A DNA stretch of 64,000 bases, from NCBI RefSeq assembly GCF_040183065.1, contig NC_091127.1:22985891-23049890 (forward strand), written 5' to 3'. Positions 12,056 through 22,712 of the stretch are shown piece after piece (the first letter of the stretch is position 1; each line of letters begins with the position of its first letter). The translations under genes were made by a program, and so were the position numbers. This DNA comes from Periplaneta americana (lineage: Eukaryota; Arthropoda; Insecta; Blattodea; Blattidae). The notes under the pieces are model-generated. The model saw only the letters and a program-made list of their open reading frames with translations. It was not told the DNA's origin and searched no databases.

Positions 12056-12236
12056 AGGGTGCTATTCATAGACATTTCGCAGCTCGCGCTACAAGCGTAC
12101 TAAGCTAGCCCCGGTTATCCACTGGTTACTTGTACAGAATTCAGATCATATCCTATCGCTAACACTGGTTTATGAATACGAAACACGCTGATCACCCACC
12201 GGAAACCCGCGCTAAAAATGTCTATGAATACGGCCC
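12056..12236. mobile_element. Small TA-flanked MITE, copy 1
   Basis: Inverted ends carry TATTCATAGACATTT at both termini (AGGGTGCTATTCATAGAC at the left; GTCTATGAATACGGCCC at the right). Taking it out with one TA restores the host transposase reading ..KDRV-YVTKPHII.., so the duplicated TA target is directly demonstrated. The 181 bp are non-coding. A second copy, at about 35940-36809, is split by a solo LTR. Confidence 0.8.
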
Positions 12237-12299
12237 TATGTGACTAAGCCACACATCATTCCTGAATTAGTGGAACGAATTGAACTCTCGTTACAAATG

Positions 12300-13369
12300 T
12301 GGAGCTTGTTTCCAAAAGGTACCAAATCCACAATTTTCGAAAAATGAGTTACAGATGGCAGCACATTCTTAGCTACCTCTAGAACGGAAACACTAACCAT
12401 TTCTCTCGAAAAGTACCAAATCATATCTCCAGAAGCCACTGAAAACAGTGTTTTACAGCAGAAAATACCACATCCATGCTGAGTTTGATGCCAAAACATA
12501 CCAAATCTCTGTGTTCCTATTGGTTCTCAACTTTGCGTCACTGATATGTCGCGAGTTGTGCAGCAATTTCATTGGCTATTGTGATGACGTATTAGTTGTT
12601 TGGGCTGCTGTGACATTAACGAACTTCCATTTTACATTAATATTATAAATTCTGAGTCTGTTATTAGTACAGAGGATGAGGATAACATTGTTGTTAATTA
12701 TGATTAGAACAAACATAGTCTCTATTTTGTGAAATTTAATTAAGAATATTTAATAATATGTATTTAATTTTATAGTGTTTGAGAATAATTCCTGTACATC
12801 CCCATTCATAATACTGAGTTATTCCATGCCAATATCAAAGTCATGTTCAGGATGCTGAGAAAAAAGATTTGAAAGTTTTGCTAGCATCCATGGGCTATTG
12901 TGACATTAACAAACTCCCACTTTAGGCCTATAGTAATTTTATAAATTTTGAGTCTGTTGTTAGAACAGAGGTTGAGGATAACACTGATGTTAATTATGAT
13001 GATTGTAACGGCAAATATAGCCTAAATTTGTGAAATGAAAAATGTTGAATTATGAATTCACTTTTACAGTGATAGTAAATAATTCCTGTACTGTACATCC
13101 CCATTCATAATACTGAATTATTTCATGCCAATATGTACCACATCCAATTTTGTTGCCAAAATGTACCAAATCCAAACTAAAACCATCAATAACTTCTTAT
13201 AAATGTGTGAAATATCCTAAATATATGCCTAAATATGATTGATGACATGTAAAGAATAGTGACACGAAGTCATAACAGTATATAATATTTTTTAAGGCCA
13301 TGAGCAGTTTTTTTCATTTCCTGTAAAATTAGGTCTGTTGGATTTGGTACCTTTTGGAAACAAGCTCCA
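12300..13369. mobile_element. Unclassified TIR transposon with 6-bp target duplication
   Basis: The terminal inverted repeats of about 31 bp start TGGAGCTTGTTTCCAAAAGG and are nearly perfect. CAAATG lies directly outside each end (12294-12299 and 13370-13375). The host coding sequence continues across it (..ELSLQM then VTPDMLARVHE). The 1070-bp inside has no transposase but contains an internal duplication of about 110 bp (12605-12710 and 12894-13008) and several ACCAAATCC-like words near the ends. A 6-bp duplication fits few superfamilies; I leave the class open. Confidence 0.7.
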
Positions 13370-13487
13370 CAAATGGTCACGCCTGACATGCTCGCCAGAG
13401 TCCATGAGTGAGGATGAACATCATTTCAAAAAATGATCCAAAATAGTTAATTTTTCAATAGACTCGTTACTTATGATAGGCTCTGTA

Positions 13488-13720
13488 TTACAATCTTGCT
13501 TACGAATATATTATATAAGTACCACGCTTTTTTTTTTTTTTTTGAGAATGTGAAATTGATCTTTCGAGCAGTTAATGAATTTGTACGGAAATTTTAATAT
13601 GAACACACAGATATTTCAAATTCAATTACTAAATTTATCAAAACTTTGGGTCCCGCAAACTCTGTCATGAACCCAACACTCATCCACTATTGTAACTATA
13701 CTGTTGCCAGTTTTACCCCT

Positions 13721-13769
<49 letters not shown>

Positions 13770-14500
13770 CTATCACCATTGCTATTACTGTTAATTTAAC
13801 AACTTTTTTTTCTTGTATTAGCTTCGTGTTTTTCCAGTCACGTGACACCAATAAGTTTAAGTTTCCGAATAAGATATAAGTATATTATGAGAGTTACGCT
13901 CCCCAGTAAACTAAACAATTTTTAACGAAAAATGAAACTGATGCACGCTCCTAACGTTGTATAAACGGTAATTATATATTAAATGCTTCGTTTCAACTAC
14001 ACAACATGTGTCGATAATAAATCAATGTTCGATTGAGAATGGCTCGCTTTATCCCACAAATCTCACAAATTTTGTCCGGCATCAAACTTTGGTCCCTTTG
14101 ATAAGAAGTTAACTTCATGTGTAGCTGGATCATTTTACTAGCTTGTGACAGAAATTTGTGCATGTTTTCATGATCTCCATACACACCATGAATCTCGCTG
14201 TAACAAAGATCGAGAGTCATTTGTCGCTAAATGAGGACGGACGTCCGCTGTAAAATTACGGCTTGCCATAAAGTTTTTATTAGCCCACTCGTCGGACGAG
14301 GTTTGTATGGGAGTCATGAGACTACAATTTGTCATCCCTAAATCCTCTTCAAACAGGTGAGGATGGGCCATGCAGGATGTGAGTTACAGCGGAGACATGC
14401 AATCCTGCTCTGCCGGGAGCCAACGCAAGGTACGAACCGAGTACCACCTCCAAAATAGAAGCGGAGAATTCTTGAACAATGTACTGACGTTCTGTAGCAT
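13488..14500. other. Unassigned stretch with an ATC microsatellite
   Basis: Holds an (ATC)n tract at about 13721-13769 and short ORFs of unrecognised sequence (for example 13993-14220, minus strand, 75 codons). The 14220-14470 part is GC-richer, but I see no domain. Confidence 0.35.
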
Positions 14501-14501
14501 A

Positions 14502-14545
14502 ATATAATATAATATAATATAATATAATATAATATAATATAATAT
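14502..14545. repeat. (AATAT)n pentanucleotide array
   Basis: About nine uninterrupted units. It directly abuts CAGTGGAGACTCC at 14547, which looks like the terminal repeat of a pogo-like element. Confidence 0.9.
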
Positions 14546-15059
14546 ACAGTGGAGACTCCGTTGGAAACTTCTGTTAAGGAAACTTCTAATTTGGAAAGCT
14601 ACCAGATTCCGCTCACTACAGGAACACCACTCAATACGTTACGGCAGAGATGTCCAAAAGGTGATTCGCGAATCACAGTGTAGTTACTATGCAACCTGCA
14701 ATGTAACCCCCTTCATTCACCCTCCTCCCCCGTAAGGCACCATGACTGCCATAGCGTGTGCTTGATACAGTAAACAAGGCAGTGGCGGGCGTTCCGGACG
14801 TATAAGATGGTTTATGAATGCCTCTGTCCAAGCTTTCGACCTCCAAATTTAATGTAGAGTGGGAACTAGAGTTTCTTCGCTATGAAGATGGTGATAATAT
14901 AAAATGTCTTATATGTTCCAAGACAATTTCCGGCATGTTGAATGGCATTCTCAATATGCTGAGTTACAATGTATTATTGATTATTATAAATATTATTATA
15001 TTAACGTTATTGGATATTATATTACCAGTATTATTGTTATTATTATTATTATTATTACT

Positions 15060-16045
15060 GTTTATTATTTGCAGACGATTTAAAAATTTTTCGTACAATC
15101 AAAAGTAGTACTGACTGTCAATCACTTCAATGTGACATTAATTCAGTCGCTAAATGGTCGGAAGACAATGGTATGACAATTAACGTATCCAAAACTAATG
15201 TAATAACCTTTTCTAGAAAAACTTCTTCACTGAAATTTAATTATTATCTAAATAATGTACTAATTAACAGAACGGATTGCGTAAAAGATTTGGGAATATT
15301 CTTTGACAGTAAATTGTATTTTCATAGTCACGTTGATTACATTTACAATCACGCAATCAGAATGCTAGGAATAATACGGTCAATAACTTATTCTTTTTCC
15401 ACGCCCGATTCTCTTTTAATGCTATACCATACATTGGTGCGATCGAAACTCGAATATGCATCTGTAGTTTGGAACTCGATTACAACTACGGACTCGGCTA
15501 AATTAGAAAATATACAAAGAAAATGTATATCCCTATGTTCATTCAGATTTCTGCCCATTAATTCCGGGTATAGTTATGAGAGAAAATGTGAATATTTTAA
15601 TTGTCAAAATCTATATGCTAGACGCCATGAGCTAGATTATCTGTTCTTTTGTAAAGTCCTCAAAGGTGATATATCCTGTGACTCTTTCTTAAACAATATT
15701 ACCTTACGTATTCCAACAAAAGATATGAGAGCCCACAAACTTTTCTATATTAGAAATTCGAAATTTCTTTCACCAGTCTCCAGATGCATTAAAAATGCCA
15801 ACATGCATGGCTGCGAATTCGATCCCTTCAATCTATAGACTTTGTTTGCTCTTGGCAACGATTTATCATTTATGTATTCTTTTAGGCATTATACTCAATT
15901 AACATTCTCTCATAGTATTCTTAGTTACCCATTCATAGTCATTATTGTAATTGTAATTATATTTATGTGTAATAATTATTTTTGTTTTATGTTTTTGTTA
16001 TATTTGTGCTGAACTGTAATTGGCCAATGGCTGTTGTACAGCACA

Positions 16046-16105
<60 letters not shown>

Positions 16106-16106
16106 A
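15060..16106 (+). mobile_element. Jockey/CR1-like LINE, 5'-truncated, inside the hAT element
   Basis: Starts within the reverse transcriptase at LFADDLKIFRTIKSSTDC, continuing in the long frame 15173-15838 (SKTNVITFSRKTSSLKFNYY, DLGIFFDSKL, LVRSKLEYASVVWNSITTTD), the usual palm/thumb order of non-LTR RTs. The endonuclease and most of the RT fingers are missing through 5' truncation. The frame is open to its natural stop at 15836, though the first part reads in another frame. The 3' end has a stem-loop (GTGCTG ... CAGCAC, 16006-16044) and an (AAAT)n tail. The clade is inferred. Confidence 0.85.
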
Positions 16107-16312
16107 ATTATGCATATTCCCTCATTATTCCAGGAGTAGATTGGGCAAAAGAACTGAGTAACCTGTTAAATAAGCATGCTCTGCATATTGATGTTCCTGC
16201 AACTGACATGACAGAAAAAGAATACTTGTTAGTTAAACTGTGTCATGGGAGATAGCCAAATCTCTCAAATCATTTCAGGAAAGCGAGTTTGTAGAAACAT
16301 GCATAGTTAAAG

Positions 16313-16378
16313 TTATTAAATAAGTATATAATAAATTTCAATCTTAAGATTGAAATTTATTATATACTTATTTAATAA
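16313..16378. repeat. Perfect 66-bp palindrome
   Basis: Every base of the left 33 pairs with the right 33 around a central CTTAAG at 16343-16348, with no spacer. It is the core of a 97-bp insertion (16315-16411) in the hAT coding sequence, flanked by an 11-bp direct repeat TAGTTAAAGTT (16304-16314 and 16412-16422). Confidence 0.95.
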
Positions 16379-16817
16379 TTTACCAGGCATATTGATATAT
16401 AAAATGAATTGTAGTTAAAGTTGCAGAAATTTTGTGCCCCAAAGAATTGCAACACTTTCGCAATTTACACCTTTCTCGACAAACTGTTGCACGAAGAATT
16501 GACATATTTAATGACATATCTAGGCAGATTGATGCTACAATTCATAACTTTTTACATTTTTCTCTCGCTTGAGATGAAAGCAATGATTTGATAGATACAG
16601 CTCAGTTATCTGTATTAATACGCGGTGTTGACAAACAGATTAATGTTGAGGAATTTTTATTAGACCTGATTCCTTTAAAAAGTAACACCACTGGAGTAGA
16701 AATATTCAATGGCGTTTGCTTGTGCGTACATAAACATAATTATTTACAGTATTCAAAGCTAGCGTCCATGGCAACTGATGGAGCCCGTTCCATTGTTGCC
16801 GAGAAAAGGGGTTTTAA

Positions 16818-16907
16818 CCCTCAACTGGTATCTAAGGGTCAATATACCCGTATACCCATATTGCTTGATATCGTAATGTACACTTAAAAAGCGATACCAG
16901 TTGAGGG
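16818..16907. mobile_element. 90-bp piggyBac-type mini-MITE
   Basis: Perfect 15-bp inverted ends CCCTCAACTGGTATC, with TTAA on both sides (16814-16817 and 16908-16911). It interrupts the hAT transposase sequence between ATDGARSIVAEKRG and LKVFLNERGIS. At 90 bp it is among the smallest elements one would expect still to be mobilised in trans. Confidence 0.9.
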
Positions 16908-17477
16908 TTAATTGGCAGACTAAAAGTGTTTCTTAACGAAAGAGGTATATCAGATTTCTACACAGTACGTTGCATTCTTCATCAAGAAGCCCTTTGTGAG
17001 AAAACTTTGAATTTTCAGCACGTCATGGATGTGGTGATACGTAATATAAACAAAATTCGAAACAGCGCAAAGTCAAAATGTAGGACCAGCATTACGGACG
17101 GCCAATAATTACGGTTGGCAGTGTGTGATATAACTCCGGATTTCAATGCAATATTGCTGAAACAAATATGTGAAACTGAAGAAGATTAATTTCAATAGAA
17201 TGCATTTCATTCATTATTATACGTTATCATACTGTTCCAACGTCTATAGTTTATGTATTTATTTGTATTCATTAACAAATTGTAATTCTGAATCAAGTTA
17301 AAGTACATGAACTTCCCCAATGATGTCTAGCATGCAATAAACCCGCCACTGTTCTAGTTAACTCACCTGTCGCTACCTACATCTTCAACCCTCCCACCCG
17401 AGGTCATGAGCTTATGCAATCTACTTGCTGCAAGTGATTCGGAGCAGACGATCCTTTTAGACGCCCATGCGTTACGG

Positions 17478-18000
17478 TTAAGGCGATCGCTTTGCTCATG
17501 CTCGACGTCGACATCAAAAGGTACACAAATTTAAATAAGAATTATTTTAGCATCTAAATATGTACACACACAATATGAGGAGAAGATTTCTTAATAACAC
17601 AAATATAAGAGTAACTGCAGTGGTAACTCCTCTAAATAAAATAATTGTTTTAGCATTAACAATAAAAATATTTTAAGTCATTTGGACTGATATCCTTTCA
17701 TAATACATTTACTCAGACAAAAAATTAAGCTGAAGCTTGTAGGAAATCTGCTACGTGGTCCCTCCAACGCTTAGACAAGTACATTATCCTCGTACGTACT
17801 ATTATAACAGTATAGTATAGTGTTTATATTCACCCGGTTGCTTACACCTCGTCCTCTGATTGCGAGTCAGTGAGTTCATTGCTTGGGAGTGGTTGCATCT
17901 CCGAGGTAGAGGCGGGCACATAAGACCAATAATGTAGTACACAGTACCTACAAATGTATTAAATGATCTTTGATTGGCCAATAGTTTTTACCCCATGTAT
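17478..18000. other. Unassigned AT-rich stretch
   Basis: No gene recognised. It ends at AGGGACTCCACTATAA (about 18011), which, read backwards, resembles the CAGTGGAGACTCC at 14547; the two may be ends of an older pogo-like element enclosing the hAT insertion. Confidence 0.3.
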
Positions 18001-18018
18001 GAACAAAGAAGGGACTCC

Positions 18019-18158
18019 ACTATAATATAATATAATATAATATAATATAATATAATATAATATAATATAATATAATATAATAATATAATAATATAATAAT
18101 ATAATAATATAATATAATATAATATAATAATATAATATAATAATATAATATAATATAA
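18019..18158. repeat. TATAA-type array, left part
   Basis: Pentanucleotide TATAA/AATAT units mixed with 8-mers containing an extra AAT. It directly abuts the candidate Helitron. Confidence 0.9.
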
Positions 18159-19123
18159 TCTATATATAGGCCTATAATTTGAACTGGTAATGGAAATTAA
18201 AGGGAAAACGGCTGAACGGATTTTAATAAATGGCCCCTCATTTTGAAGCTTGGAACCCAAAGTTTTTCGGAAACATAGCAGTTTTCAGTGAAATGTCAAT
18301 TTTCCTAGACAATTTTCCTATTTTCCAAAATCCATCTGTCGTCAGTTTTGAGAACTAGCTAATTGCATTCAAGAGAAGCGAAGCGAGCATCAAGTCGGCC
18401 GTGTTGCATTTCAGAATAAAACAAAACACACACTACAGTAAACAATATTACATGAAGGCCATGATCTGCAAGAATGCTGACATATTTAGAGCTCAAATTA
18501 ATTTTGTTATTAAAAACTTAACTTACTAAAATTATTTACAGGTTCGATTCTGTGGTGTGTAATTTTCTGGGTAAAGCTGTGTATTGGATATTAAAAACAA
18601 AAAATCTTGAGGTGGTTTGATGACATTATTACTATTAGAAATGAAATATTATTGTAGTTAATGCCTGATGTGTCTATTTTTCATTAATTATACATAGTAA
18701 TGCTATATTGATGATATGAAAGTGAAACGTTTTGGGGTTATATAAGTAGATATAGAGAATAACTTAAATTAGATTTTGATTTCTATATTTTACTGAGTGG
18801 CGGCTATATAGTATGGAGTAGGCCTATATGTTACCGAAAGCTATAAAACTTACGTAAGATAACAATATTATTAAAAATCAAATATTTTTATAGTTATTAA
18901 TCAAGTGGGGTTGAGTCTTTTTCATATATTTAATGGCGGTGTGGTATAGATATTTATATGCGTGGTTCACTTGAGTATTGGCTCGAGAGAGAGTATCTTT
19001 CATTATTATGGACGCAAATAACTTTCAGAATGTCTGGTATTCTTCACTGAAAATAAATCTGAAAAATGTTTATTTGAACGTCTAATGAACTTAGTTTACA
19101 GCATTTGCTGCCCAAGCCACTAA
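18159..19123 (+). mobile_element. Candidate Helitron inserted in a TATAA array
   Basis: It begins TCTATATATAGGCC after an A and ends with a small hairpin (CAGC-ATTT-GCTG at 19099-19110), nine bases, then CTAA before T. These are the 5' TC, the 3' hairpin and the CTRR-T of Helitrons. TATAA repeats lie on both sides, as if one array had been split. The length (965 bp) is like the other Helitrons here, and it shares a GGCTGAACGGATTT word with them. No coding sequence. The weak hairpin keeps confidence moderate. Confidence 0.5.
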
Positions 19124-19245
19124 TATAATATAATATATAATATAATATAATATAATATAATATAATATAATATAATACAATATAATATTATATTATATTA
19201 TATTATATTATATTATATTATATTATATTATATTATATTATATTA
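19124..19245. repeat. Pentanucleotide array that switches strand
   Basis: (AATAT)n runs to about 19187 and then becomes its reverse complement (TTATA/ATATT)n to 19244, so the array as a whole can fold into a hairpin. Confidence 0.85.
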
Positions 19246-20253
19246 GTGAGTAAAATGCAGTTCTGCCTGTAGTTTTCCTATTTAATTTTATGAAGAAACT
19301 TGTGTACAAAAGGTACAGTGGGTGAAAGAAGGAACATTTTGAATATGTTTTCAAAAACAAGTTGTTGTTGTTGTTTAGTCAACTGTCCGAAGACAGGTTT
19401 GACGTCGTGACACCATTAACACAGCACTCATGAGACAACTAAGCCAGAAGATAATGGGGGTAGGATGGCCAGTTCATCAATTTATGATCGTGAAGTACAA
19501 ACCTTTTTATGCGGTTTTTTATAACACAGTTCACAGAAAAATAACAATGCCTACAGCAAAGCATATTATGAATCTAAAGAATCTGTCATTTGTTTCACAT
19601 TCTGTATCCATGACTACGTATAATCCGAACAGAACGAATTCTGAAACTTGTAGTTAGTTCTCTTCCAAGTTTCTCGACGTTTAGTACACAATAACTGTCG
19701 AACTCCTCGTGTCATGGCGCCGCTATATAAATCAATTGCCGGAGCTGACTTCAATTCAAGAGACGGGTCCGGCTTCACTAACGTGAAAGTGGGTTGAAAA
19801 TAATATTGTGCCACAACGAACTACTTTGGGTGCCTTCTAGAATATAGTGCATATATGAGAAAAAACTTCTTTCAGGTCATTCGCATAAAATTACGCTCAG
19901 AAAGGAAGACCTTTTCTCAATCTTTATACGTGGCCTACTTAGGACACGCGACTTAGCCGAATAACTAGATAATCGACTTTTTTTTTTTTTTCGCTGGAGA
20001 TACCGAGTCAAAATTCCGGAGACAATTGTGCTGCAGCAGCAGCAGTAGTTTATTTAACGAAGATTTTCAGTTGAAAAGGTTATTCACCTTCAAAATACAG
20101 CATAATCGAGAAATGCTAACGGATTTTCCTGGAACCTCTATCAGACAGAATGTTTCTTTCACAATCTCCAAAAATCACACGGACATCAAAATCACAGTGA
20201 CAAAACCGTTATCTATCACAGAGAATTTTCCAGAGCTGCCATATTCCACCTCT
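19246..20253. other. Stretch with one dispersed repeat copy
   Basis: About 19361-19475 is the second copy of the TGTCCGAAGACAGGT repeat also seen at 5612-5702. Flanking sequence is AT-rich without recognisable genes. Short ORFs here (for example 19430-19657) overlap the repeat and are probably not real. Confidence 0.45.
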
Positions 20254-21653
20254 TACTTACTTACTTACAAATGGCTTTTAAGGAACCCGAAGGTTCATTG
20301 CCGCCCTCACATAAGCCCGCCATCGGTCCCTATCCTGTGCAAGATTAAGCCAGTCTCTATCATCATACCCCACCTCCCTCAAATCCATTTTAATATTATC
20401 CTCCCATCTACGTCTCGGCCTCCCTAAAGGTCTTTTTCCCTCCGGTCTCCCAACTAACACTCTATATGCATTTCTGGATTCGCCCATACGTGCTACATGC
20501 CCTGCCCATCTCAAACGTCTGGATTTCAAGTTCCTAATTATGTCAGGTGAAGAATACAATGCGTGCAGTTCTGTGTTGTGTAACTTTCTCCATTCTCCTG
20601 TAACTTCATCCCGCTTAGCCCCAAATATTTTCCTAAGCACCTTATTCTCAAACACCCTTAACCTATGTTCCTCTCTCAGAGTGAGAGTCCAAGTTTCACA
20701 GCCATACAGAAGAACCGGTAATATAACTGTTTTATAAATTCTAACTTTCAGATTTTTGGACAGCAGACTGGATGATAAGAGCTTCTCAACCGAATAATAA
20801 CACGCATTTCCCATATTTATTCTGCGTTTAATTTCCTCCCGAGTGTCATTTATATTTGTTACTGTTGCTCCAAGATATTTGAATTTTTCCACCTCTTCGA
20901 AGGATAAATCTCCAATATTTATATTTCCATTTCGTACAATATTCCCGTCACGAGACATAATCATATACTTTGTCTTTTCGGGATTTACTTCCAAACCGAT
21001 CGCTTTACTTGCTTCAAGTAAAATTTCCGTGTTTTCCCTAACCGTTTGTGTATTTTCTCCTAACATATTCACGTCATCTGCAAAGACAAGAAGCTGATGT
21101 AGCCCGTTCAATTCCAAACCCTGCCTGTTATCCTGAACTTTCCAAATGGCATATTCTAAAGCGAAGTTAAAAAGTAAAGGTGATAGTGCATCTCCCTGCT
21201 TTAGCCCGCAGTGAATTGGAAAAGCATCAGATAGAAACTGACCTATACGGACTCTGCTGTATGTTTCACTGAGACACATTTTAATTAATCGAAGTAGTTT
21301 CTTGGGAATACCAAATTCAATAAGAATATCATATAATACTTCCCTCTTAACCGAGTCATAAGCCTTTTTGAAATCTATGAATAACTGATGTACTGTACCC
21401 TTATACTCCCATTTTTTCTCCATTATCTGCCGAATACAAAAAATCTGATCAATAGTCGATCTATTACGCCGAAAACCGCACTGATGATCCCCAATAATTT
21501 CATCTACGTACGGAGTTAATCTCCTCAAAAGAATATTGGACAAAATTTTGTACGACGTCAACAAAAGTGATATTCCTCGAAAGTTACTACAGTTGGTTTT
21601 GTCCCCCTTTTTAAAAATAGGTACAATTATGGACTCCTTCCATTGTTCTGGTA
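20254..21653 (-). mobile_element. RTE-like LINE, 5'-truncated, RT reading frame intact
   Basis: One uninterrupted frame of 461 codons (21663-20278) covers most of a reverse transcriptase: [19 protein letters not shown] (about residues 28-46), [12 protein letters not shown] (RT motif A), [25 protein letters not shown] (motif C with the catalytic DD), [10 protein letters not shown], then a C-terminal [21 protein letters not shown] and [15 protein letters not shown]. The first ATG lies in the target duplication, so translation as such is unlikely to be meaningful. CATATTCCACCTCT is repeated at both ends (20240-20253; 21654-21667). The 3' tail is (TAAG)n, seen as CTTACTTACTTAC. The endonuclease is absent. 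It is the youngest-looking LINE here. The RTE clade is inferred from overall motif style and tail. Confidence 0.92.
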
Positions 21654-21667
21654 CATATTCCACCTCT

Positions 21668-22105
21668 ATCCCAGAAATTTTGATTAGTCATCGATGTATT
21701 TAAACAACGATCCCCTGGCTCCCCTAGTTACTTAAAAATGACATCCAATTTAAATTAAAGAACTGCAATGTATTACTTAAGTCAATAAACATTCGTCTTA
21801 GATATTATTTCCTTCAGGCCTATAAAGCTAGTCACAAGTTGGAAAACAGAAGTTGTTTATATTTAATAGATTTAATCCCCTGAAAGATCGACGATCACAT
21901 GTCGGTATCATAGACATGGGGTTTTCAAAACGTGAAATGCGATCAGTTTCTTAACGAATCTGTATTCATCCTCGCAACTTAGCTGCTCTAGAATTCCATA
22001 CTACTTATCTAGGATCTTTCACCCCAAGAATATTTGTTGTTAATAATTAGCATATTTTATAGCTTATTTCATTCGTAATTGGTATACACAGTACAACGAA
22101 ATTAA
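21668..22105. other. Unassigned AT-rich stretch
   Basis: No ORF of note and no repeat recognised between the LINE and the following TIR element. Confidence 0.4.
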
Positions 22106-22107
22106 AA

Positions 22108-22712
22108 GCTTTTATGCTCGACCATGCCGAAATGTAGTAATTATACACCTGGTAGCAGCCCTTTAATGGACCTCATTAAAGTACACCTATTCATTAAAGT
22201 TCAGGTGTTCCACCAATCAGAAAACACCATTGTAGCAATATGAAAGCGCAAGTATCGATTATTCTCGTATCTGCAATCGAAAGACAACTAGTTCTGTTAC
22301 TATAATAATTAGAGTTAATTGCAAATAATATTCAAATAAATTGAATTTGTCATCTCGTTTTTCAATGTCTAATTCAATTTCAAGGTTATATCAAGGTTAA
22401 TGTTTATTTTACTCTCTAGATTATACCAAGGTCAATGTCGACATTTGTTTCTCGGAAAAAATCAATACTTTCGCGTCTGCGCACATCTCACAATTTACGA
22501 GGTATTGCACAAGGTCAGTTCCGCTCCTCAGTCAGATATGAATAATTTAAAGTTAGAAATATGGTCGAGCATAAAAAGTCGTATGAAACTTGACTACAAT
22601 GGTAATTAAGACGCTCGTATGAAAATTATTAAAAATCGCTTGCGCTCGTTTCATAAACATACTCGCGTCTTAATTAGTACCATTATAGGCTCGTTGTATA
22701 ATGTACTATTAT
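22108..22712. mobile_element. Non-autonomous TIR element, copy 2 (inverted relative to copy 1)
   Basis: Inverted ends TTTTATGCTCGACCAT at 22110 and ATGGTCGAGCATAAAA ending at 22576; the core is about 470 bp. The flank from 22577 to 22712 also matches the flank of copy 1 and contains its own inverted pair (GAGCGTCTTAATT / AATTAAGACGCG), so a larger composite was copied. Non-coding. Confidence 0.6.

Larger units (their letters stand above)
9330..13485 (+). mobile_element. Mariner-like DNA transposon (DUF4817/DDE type), interrupted by three others
   Basis: The two ends are inverted repeats: CATAAGTAACGAGTCTAT at 9340 and its complement ending near 13478, each with TA outside (9328-9329 and 13486-13487). 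The left repeat resumes after the Tigger insertion as TTTTTGAAATGATGTTCATC (11605). Inside, 11839-11945 encodes a DUF4817-like N-terminus (LTLLQKRKITARFELGNSAA) and about 11970-12056 encodes the C-terminal DDE region (WPPRSPDLTPLD, then FIKDRV), continued after the MITE by TKPHIIPELVERIELSL. Most of the catalytic middle is absent. Without its guests it is only about 0.67 kb, so it was already a deletion derivative. Confidence 0.75.
14645..17469 (+). mobile_element. hAT transposon (ZBED/GTF2IRD2-like transposase) with nested insertions
   Basis: A perfect 8-bp duplication CGTTACGG flanks it (14637-14644 and 17470-17477). The left end reads CAGAGATGTCCAAAAGG and the right end carries CCTTTTAGACG. 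A BED-finger-like N-terminus is encoded at 14818-14935 (FNVEWELEFL, then IKCLICSKTIS). C-terminal parts read CIVKV, AEILCPKELQHFRNLHLSRQ, DTAQLSVLIRGVD, SKLASMATDGARS and LHQEALCEKTLNFQHVMDVV, matching the hAT transposases that gave rise to vertebrate ZBED5/GTF2IRD2. Stops and frameshifts plus three insertions have killed it. About 1.6 kb is original hAT sequence. Confidence 0.85.

Noticed and set aside
20026-21097. Plus-strand ORFs at 20026-20427, 20540-20737 and 20843-21097
   Set aside because: Antisense shadows of the LINE reverse transcriptase on the minus strand.
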